NCBI RefSeq assembly: GCF_965118635.1
Contig: NZ_CBCPHV010000007.1
Location: 1-64,000, forward strand
DNA: 64,000 nt
DNA from: Empedobacter brevis_A
Lineage (GTDB): Bacteria > Bacteroidota > Bacteroidia > Flavobacteriales > Weeksellaceae
Reading direction: 5' to 3'
Shown: positions 58,993-64,000 of the stretch, in pieces
Numbering within the stretch: position 1 is the stretch's first letter
Layout: each line of letters starts with the position of its first letter
Translations under genes and position numbers: made by a program
The notes under the pieces: model-generated
What the model was told of the DNA's origin: nothing
Databases searched by the model: none
The model's input: only the letters and a program-made list of their open reading frames with translations

Positions 58993-61197
58993 ATGCGTAG
59001 TCTTTTTGCTTTTATTTTCTTTATTTCAACGATTTCTTTTGCACAAGAAACAAAGAATGATTCAACACGATTAAAAGTAGGAGTTGTATTAAGTGGTGGC
59101 GGAGCAAAAGGTTATGCACATGTTGGTGCTTTAAAGAAAATAGAAGAAGCCGGAATTAAGATTGATTACATCGGAGGAACAAGTATGGGTGCTATTATTG
59201 GTGGTTTATATGCTGCTGGATATACACCGGACGAACTTGAAAAAATTATGCATCAATTGGATATTTCATCTTTAATCACACAAAATAAAGATCGTGCTGA
59301 AATTCCATTCTTCGAAAAATCATACAAAGAAAAATACATCTTAGAATTGCCTTTTGATAATTTTAAATTAAGAATTCCCAATGCTATTTCAAAAGGACAA
59401 GGTCCGCTCGACTTATTAACTTATCTCTTGCGACCTGTTCACGATGTTGAAGACTTCAATAAATTAACAACTCCTTTTGTTTGTATCGGAACAAATCTTG
59501 AAACTGGAGAAGAAAAAGTTTTTCGTTCAGGATTTTTACCTCGTGTTATTTTAGCTTCAGGTGCTTATCCTACATTACTAGATCCTGTAACAATTGATGG
59601 CAAAATTTATGTAGATGGAGGTGTTGTGAACAATTTTCCAGTAAAAGAAGTAAAAGATATGGGCGCTGATATTATTATTGGTGTTGAACTTGGTGATGGT
59701 TTACAGAAACGTGATGAATTGAATTCGGCAATTGATATTCTAAGTCAGATAATGACAATGAGTATCGTTAAGAAAACGAATGAACAGAAAAAATTAGTAG
59801 ACTTATTGATCAAACCTGAATTAAAAGAATATACGGTTACAAGTTTTGAAGAAGTAGACGCGATCTACAAAAGAGGGCTTGTAGCTTCTGAAAAAGTATT
59901 CGATCAATTGAAAGAAATTGCAAAAAAACAAAATGCAACGAACAAAAGTCGAAATGAAATAAAACTAGATGATTATGTTTTGGTAAAAGATATTGAAGTT
60001 GAAGGATTGAAGAATTACAATAAAAATTATATTGTTGGAAAACTAGGAATTCGCACACCCGAAATTATAAAATATGATGACTTAAAATCGGGAATTTCTA
60101 AATTGTATGCTTCTGGAAACTTTAATAATATCACTTATAAAATCTCTGAAATCAATGATGATGAAAATTTATTAACGTTAAAAGTTCAAGAGAATAAAAC
60201 CAAACAATCAATACGTTTCGGCTTACATTATGATGATTTATTCAAAACTGGATTACTTTTAAACTTTACTTCTAAAAACTTATTTGTGAAAAACTCGGTA
60301 CTTTCCACAGACATTATTGTTGGTGATTATGCACGTTATAACATCAATTTTTTCATTGATAATGGATATCTACCAAGTATTGGTTTCAACTCTTTTTCTC
60401 ATTATTTTGATAAAGAAATCGATCTTCGAAATTTCTTCGAACAAGACAAACTTTATAAAAAAGTAAACTACAACTTCAGAGAATACATCAATCAATTGTA
60501 CGTTCAGTCAACAATCAATGAAAAGTTTGCAATAGGAGTTGGATTAGAACATCAATACACAAAAGTATTTACAAATAATTTTATTGCTCCTAACGAAGAA
60601 TTTCCAGCAAAATCTGAAGGGTATTATTGGAAAGGATATGGATATATAAAAGCAGATAATCGAAACAATGCTAATTTTGCAAGAAGTGGTTTTAAATTTG
60701 ATGGTAGTTTTAAATATCTGTTTGATTCTAATATAGCTGGATTCGAAAATAACTATTTATTAGAATCGAGTTTAGAGGCAAATTTTCCGTTAAATAATTT
60801 CTTAAGTTACAGATTTACTGCTAACTTTGGAACCTTTTTCAATGATAATGTAACGATACCTCAGAAATTTTATTTAGGAGGTTATGTTGAACAAGATTTT
60901 TTCAATTATACAAAGTTTTATGGTCTTCCTTTTGGCTCTGCGATTGGCGACAATCAATTGCTTTTTGGCTCTCATATCCAAGCTCGAATTTTGAAAAATC
61001 ATTACACAAGTTTATTTATGAATATTGCAAATATCACAGATAGATTTGAGCAGTTAAGTTTAACAGATTACAAATATCTTGGGTATGGTGTTACTTATGG
61101 TTACGATAGTCCTTTAGGACCTTTAAATTTCATCTGGAGTTATTCGCCTTACACAAAAAGAGGATTATTTAATTTAAGTTTAGGTTACTGGTTTTAG
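58993..61197 (+). CDS. Patatin-like phospholipase fused to POTRA and outer-membrane barrel
   Basis: 734 residues. Signal peptide ending SFAQ (about residue 18). Patatin domain at 27-320: oxyanion loop SGGGAKG (34-40), nucleophile Ser64 in GGTSMG, and Asp208 in YVDGGVVNNFP. Then a POTRA-like domain (about 330-400; EVEGLKNYNKNYIVGKLGI) and a BamA/Omp85-type 16-strand barrel to the C-terminus, ending LGYWF. This is the type V (PlpD-like) layout in which the barrel anchors or exports the lipase; in Bacteroidetes the passenger may remain surface-bound. Substrate not known. Confidence 0.9.
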   Translation: MRSLFAFIFFISTISFAQETKNDSTRLKVGVVLSGGGAKGYAHVGALKKIEEAGIKIDYIGGTSMGAIIGGLYAAGYTPDELEKIMHQLDISSLITQNKDRAEIPFFEKSYKEKYILELPFDNFKLRIPNAISKGQGPLDLLTYLLRPVHDVEDFNKLTTPFVCIGTNLETGEEKVFRSGFLPRVILASGAYPTLLDPVTIDGKIYVDGGVVNNFPVKEVKDMGADIIIGVELGDGLQKRDELNSAIDILSQIMTMSIVKKTNEQKKLVDLLIKPELKEYTVTSFEEVDAIYKRGLVASEKVFDQLKEIAKKQNATNKSRNEIKLDDYVLVKDIEVEGLKNYNKNYIVGKLGIRTPEIIKYDDLKSGISKLYASGNFNNITYKISEINDDENLLTLKVQENKTKQSIRFGLHYDDLFKTGLLLNFTSKNLFVKNSVLSTDIIVGDYARYNINFFIDNGYLPSIGFNSFSHYFDKEIDLRNFFEQDKLYKKVNYNFREYINQLYVQSTINEKFAIGVGLEHQYTKVFTNNFIAPNEEFPAKSEGYYWKGYGYIKADNRNNANFARSGFKFDGSFKYLFDSNIAGFENNYLLESSLEANFPLNNFLSYRFTANFGTFFNDNVTIPQKFYLGGYVEQDFFNYTKFYGLPFGSAIGDNQLLFGSHIQARILKNHYTSLFMNIANITDRFEQLSLTDYKYLGYGVTYGYDSPLGPLNFIWSYSPYTKRGLFNLSLGYWF

Positions 61198-61201
61198 AAC
61201 A

Positions 61202-61627
61202 ATGATAGAATTATTTTACGAAACAGATTTTGAGTTAAAAGATGCTCAAACTTGGATAGATTGGATCGTAGAAAGTATGAAGAATGAAGGAAAAACAATA
61301 GAAGAATTAAACTATATTTTCTGTGATGACGAATACTTACTTCAAATTAATCGACAATATTTAGATCACGATTATTACACTGATGTTATTGGTTTCGATA
61401 ATTCTGTTGAAGACAAATTAATGGGTGATATCTTTATTAGTATCGAAAGAATAAAAGATAATGCAGAACAAAATGGCGTTACTTTTGAAAACGAATTAGC
61501 TCGTGTTATTATTCACGGAATATTACATTTTGCTGGTTATATGGACAAAGAACCGGATGACAAAGAATTGATGACTGCTAAAGAAAATCAATATTTAGAA
61601 ACATTTAGTAGCTATCTAAACCAATAA
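61202..61627 (+). CDS. ybeY: Endoribonuclease YbeY
   Basis: 141 residues. The metal site appears as RVIIHGILHFAGYMDKEPDD. In most YbeY proteins the motif is H-G-x-L-H-x-x-G-Y-x-H; here the third ligand position reads Asp, an alternative seen in Bacteroidetes. It acts in 16S rRNA 3'-end maturation and ribosome quality control. It starts four bases after the patatin gene and is followed directly by a parS-like site. Confidence 0.92.
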   Translation: MIELFYETDFELKDAQTWIDWIVESMKNEGKTIEELNYIFCDDEYLLQINRQYLDHDYYTDVIGFDNSVEDKLMGDIFISIERIKDNAEQNGVTFENELARVIIHGILHFAGYMDKEPDDKELMTAKENQYLETFSSYLNQ

Positions 61628-61643
61628 TGTTCCACGTGGAACA
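61628..61643. other. parS-like centromere site 1
   Basis: TGTTCCACGTGGAACA, a perfect 16-base palindrome immediately after the ybeY stop and 38 bases before mnmG. It fits the broad bacterial parS consensus (TGTTnCACGTGnAACA) bound by ParB. No parA or parB gene is in the window. Confidence 0.8.
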
Positions 61644-61681
61644 TTTATTATTTTTAACAAGAAAAATAAGTTTATAATCAA

Positions 61682-63553
61682 ATGATATTTCAATCAGAAT
61701 ATGATGTAATTGTAGTTGGTGGTGGTCACGCAGGAGCAGAAGCTACAGCAGCCGCAGCCAATTTAGGAGCAAAAACGCTTCTTGTTACAATGAACTTACA
61801 AACAATCGGACAAATGTCTTGTAATCCTGCTATGGGAGGAATTGCAAAAGGACAAATCGTTCGTGAGATTGATGCTTTAGGTGGATACTCTGGTATCATC
61901 ACCGATAAAACAATGATTCAATTTAAAATGTTGAATCAATCAAAAGGTCCAGCAATGTGGTCTCCACGTGCGCAATCAGATCGTATGCGCTTTGCAGAAG
62001 AATGGCGTTTATCATTAGAAAGAACAGAGAATGTCGATTTCTTCCAAGATATGGTCAAAAACTTAATCATTGAAAATGGTAAAGTTTGTGGCGTGATCAC
62101 TGCAATGGGATTAGAAATACGTTCCAAAGCTGTTGTTTTAACAAATGGCACTTTCCTGAATGGTTTAATTCATATTGGTGAAAAACAATTTGGAGGTGGA
62201 CGAATGGGAGAATCTGCTGCGTTCGGAATTACAGAACAATTAGTAGATTTAGGTTTCGAAGCTGGACGAATGAAAACTGGAACTCCTCCAAGAGTTGATG
62301 GACGTTCTATCGATTATGAGAAAATGGTTGAACAACCTGGTGACGAAAATCCTTCTAAATTTTCATACACAAATACACCAAAATTAACAAAACAACGCTC
62401 TTGTTGGATTACCTATACCAATCAAGAAGTTCATGATTTGTTACGCGAAGGTTTCGATCGTTCTCCAATGTTCAACGGAACAATTAAATCAACTGGACCA
62501 AGATATTGTCCATCGATAGAAGATAAAATCAATCGTTTTGCAGACAAAGATCGTCATCAGATTTTTGCAGAGCCGGAAGGTTGGCATACAATGGAATTCT
62601 ACATAAATGGATTCTCAACATCATTACCAGATGATATCCAAGCAAGAGCCTTACGTTCGGTTCCTGGTTTTGAAAATGCGAAAATTTTACGTCCTGGTTA
62701 TGCAATCGAATATGATTATTTTCCACCAACACAATTAAAACATACATTAGAAACAAAGTTGATTGACAACTTGTATTGTGCTGGACAAATAAATGGAACA
62801 ACAGGTTACGAAGAAGCAGCTTCTCAAGGATTAATGGCTGGTATAAATGCTGTACTAAAAATTCAAGAAAAAGATCCTTTTATCTTGAATAGAAATGAAG
62901 CATATATTGGTGTTTTAATCGATGATTTGATTACAAAAGGAACAGAAGAACCTTATCGTATGTTTACTTCTCGTGCAGAATATCGTATCTTATTACGTCA
63001 AGATAATGCAGACGAACGTTTGACAAGAAAAAGTTTCGAACTTGGTTTAGCTTCAGAAGAACGTTTGAAAAGAATGGAAGAAAAATTTGACAAAGCAGAA
63101 AAATTAGTCAATTATTTTGAAGAAAATTCAATCAAACCACAAGAAATTAATGAGGTAATTGAAGAGAGAAACGGAACTCCTTTAAAACAACCAAACAAAA
63201 TGATTTCTGTAATTTCTCGTCCAGAATTAAAACTTGCTGATTTCACAAAATTGAATCGTGTAAAAGAGTTTATAGAAACAAATGAATACGATCAAGAAGA
63301 ATTAGAGCAAACAGAAATTCAAATAAAATACAAAGGTTACATCAAGAAAGAGCAACAAAATGCAGATAAATTGCATCGATTGGAAAATCTAAAAATTCCT
63401 GCAGATATCGATTATCATGTATTTGGTTCGATGTCGATAGAAGCTCGTCAAAAATTAACGAAAATAAAACCTGCTACGGTTGCTCAAGCATCAAGAATTA
63501 GTGGTGTATCACCAGCAGATATAAGTGTATTATTAATTTACATGGGAAGATAA
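61682..63553 (+). CDS. mnmG: tRNA uridine-5-carboxymethylaminomethyl modification enzyme MnmG
   Basis: 623 residues. FAD-binding VVGGGHAGAEATAAAANLG at the N-terminus, CNPAMGGIAKGQIVREIDAL, the GGRMGE and GRMKTGTPPR blocks, and GQINGTTGYEEAASQGLMAG. With MnmE it modifies wobble uridine in several tRNAs. mnmG is classically near the chromosome origin; parS-like sites on both sides agree with that. rsmG, often next to it, is not here. Confidence 0.96.
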   Translation: MIFQSEYDVIVVGGGHAGAEATAAAANLGAKTLLVTMNLQTIGQMSCNPAMGGIAKGQIVREIDALGGYSGIITDKTMIQFKMLNQSKGPAMWSPRAQSDRMRFAEEWRLSLERTENVDFFQDMVKNLIIENGKVCGVITAMGLEIRSKAVVLTNGTFLNGLIHIGEKQFGGGRMGESAAFGITEQLVDLGFEAGRMKTGTPPRVDGRSIDYEKMVEQPGDENPSKFSYTNTPKLTKQRSCWITYTNQEVHDLLREGFDRSPMFNGTIKSTGPRYCPSIEDKINRFADKDRHQIFAEPEGWHTMEFYINGFSTSLPDDIQARALRSVPGFENAKILRPGYAIEYDYFPPTQLKHTLETKLIDNLYCAGQINGTTGYEEAASQGLMAGINAVLKIQEKDPFILNRNEAYIGVLIDDLITKGTEEPYRMFTSRAEYRILLRQDNADERLTRKSFELGLASEERLKRMEEKFDKAEKLVNYFEENSIKPQEINEVIEERNGTPLKQPNKMISVISRPELKLADFTKLNRVKEFIETNEYDQEELEQTEIQIKYKGYIKKEQQNADKLHRLENLKIPADIDYHVFGSMSIEARQKLTKIKPATVAQASRISGVSPADISVLLIYMGR

Positions 63554-63554
63554 T

Positions 63555-64000
63555 ATGGAAAATGTTCCACGTGAAACATCTCAAGAAAATCCTTCAAAAG
63601 AAGGATTTTCTGGTATTAAGAAATTAGCTTTAAAAGATTATTTCTTAACAAACGAAAACTTCAAATTATTTGAAGATTCTAAGACAGGAGTTTTATATAC
63701 ACTCCCCCAGCCTATCGAAAATTTAGGGAAATATTACGAAAGTAAAAATTACATTTCTCATACCGATGGTAAAAAATCAATTTTCGAACGTTTTTATCAA
63801 ATGGCAAAATCAATCAATTTGAACAATAAACTAGAATTGATTAATAAAGTTGCTAATGGTAAAAAGATTTTAGATTATGGTTGTGGTGTTGGTGATTTCT
63901 TAGAACATTTACAAAAAAATGGTTACGATGTTCTAGGAATGGAACCGAATGATTCGGCAAGAAGAATTTCTCAATCAAAAGTTGGAATTGAAAAAGTTAC
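63555..64000 (+). CDS. Class I SAM-dependent methyltransferase, 3' truncated by window end
   Basis: 148 codons are visible and the frame is open at the window edge. The SAM site is KILDYGCGVGDFLEHLQKNG (residues about 105-124) followed by GMEPND, a typical class I fold. The N-terminal MENVPRETSQENPSKEG is partly dictated by a parS-like site: codons 3-8 are the site itself. It starts one base after the mnmG stop. Substrate unknown. Confidence 0.8.
   Translation, partial: MENVPRETSQENPSKEGFSGIKKLALKDYFLTNENFKLFEDSKTGVLYTLPQPIENLGKYYESKNYISHTDGKKSIFERFYQMAKSINLNNKLELINKVANGKKILDYGCGVGDFLEHLQKNGYDVLGMEPNDSARRISQSKVGIEKV
63563..63578. other. parS-like centromere site 2 (within the methyltransferase gene)
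   Basis: TGTTCCACGTGAAACA, an exact match to the Bacillus-type parS consensus, 10 bases after the mnmG stop and inside the first codons of the methyltransferase (encoding Asn-Val-Pro-Arg-Glu-Thr). Confidence 0.85.

Overview
The window is chromosomal DNA from a low-GC member of the Flavobacteriia. The evidence is Bacteroidetes-type promoters (TTG, about 18-19 bases, then TAnnTTTG), a bifunctional MurF-alanine racemase, and family groupings typical of that class: a DUF4270 lipoprotein beside a short GlgA-like protein and panC/panD; rnc, an IPExxxVDY-type gene and pyk in a row; and a DUF6427/DUF6341-type pair. A Weeksellaceae genus such as Empedobacter is plausible, but that is inference. No tRNA, rRNA, CRISPR array or complete insertion sequence was seen, and no gene-free stretch exceeds 300 bases.

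Region 1 (1-16485): a small HTH regulator with an inverted repeat upstream, then polysaccharide locus A, all on the minus strand. In transcription order: manC, a HxGH nucleotidylyltransferase, a UDP-glucuronate 4-epimerase-like SDR, rfbC, rfbA, a WbpP/TviC-like epimerase, a four-helix-bundle gene flanked by repeats, a WbpA/TviB-like dehydrogenase carrying an in-frame repeat insertion, Wzx flippase, pyruvyltransferase-like protein, GT2, Wzy-like polymerase, GT4, beta-helix protein, and a PglA/PglC/PglD-like trio. Upstream genes make nucleotide sugars. The very AT-rich middle builds and flips the repeat unit. The last three resemble the initiating end of such pathways.

Region 2 (16613-41139): housekeeping genes. 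A minus-strand acpP-fabF-rnc-(IPExxxVDY-type)-pyk run diverges from pckA. Then come a TrmN6-like methyltransferase, a sensor kinase, ribE, glmS, a DUF4270 lipoprotein and a short GlgA-like protein, divergent from panC-panD-flippase-like. After these are three tandem paralogues with a carboxypeptidase-regulatory-like domain, radA, a frameshifted CD225-type gene with a DUF2752 partner, an Ig-like lipoprotein, a ComF-like gene, queD and an LpxH-like hydrolase.

Region 3 (41074-55433): DUF6427/DUF6341-type membrane proteins, then polysaccharide locus B on the plus strand: Wzz-like, GT4, a terminator-bounded lipoprotein, Wzx, GT2, Wzy-like, GT2, acyltransferase, GT4, DUF1972-type GT and an O-antigen ligase/polymerase. 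A long polyprenyl glycosylphosphotransferase converges on it from the minus strand.

Region 4 (55538-64000): tdk, murF-alr, a small unknown gene, a patatin/outer-membrane-barrel fusion, ybeY, mnmG and the start of a SAM methyltransferase. Two 16-base parS-like sites bracket mnmG, one just after ybeY and one inside the first codons of the methyltransferase. This points to a ParABS partition zone and suggests an origin-proximal position.
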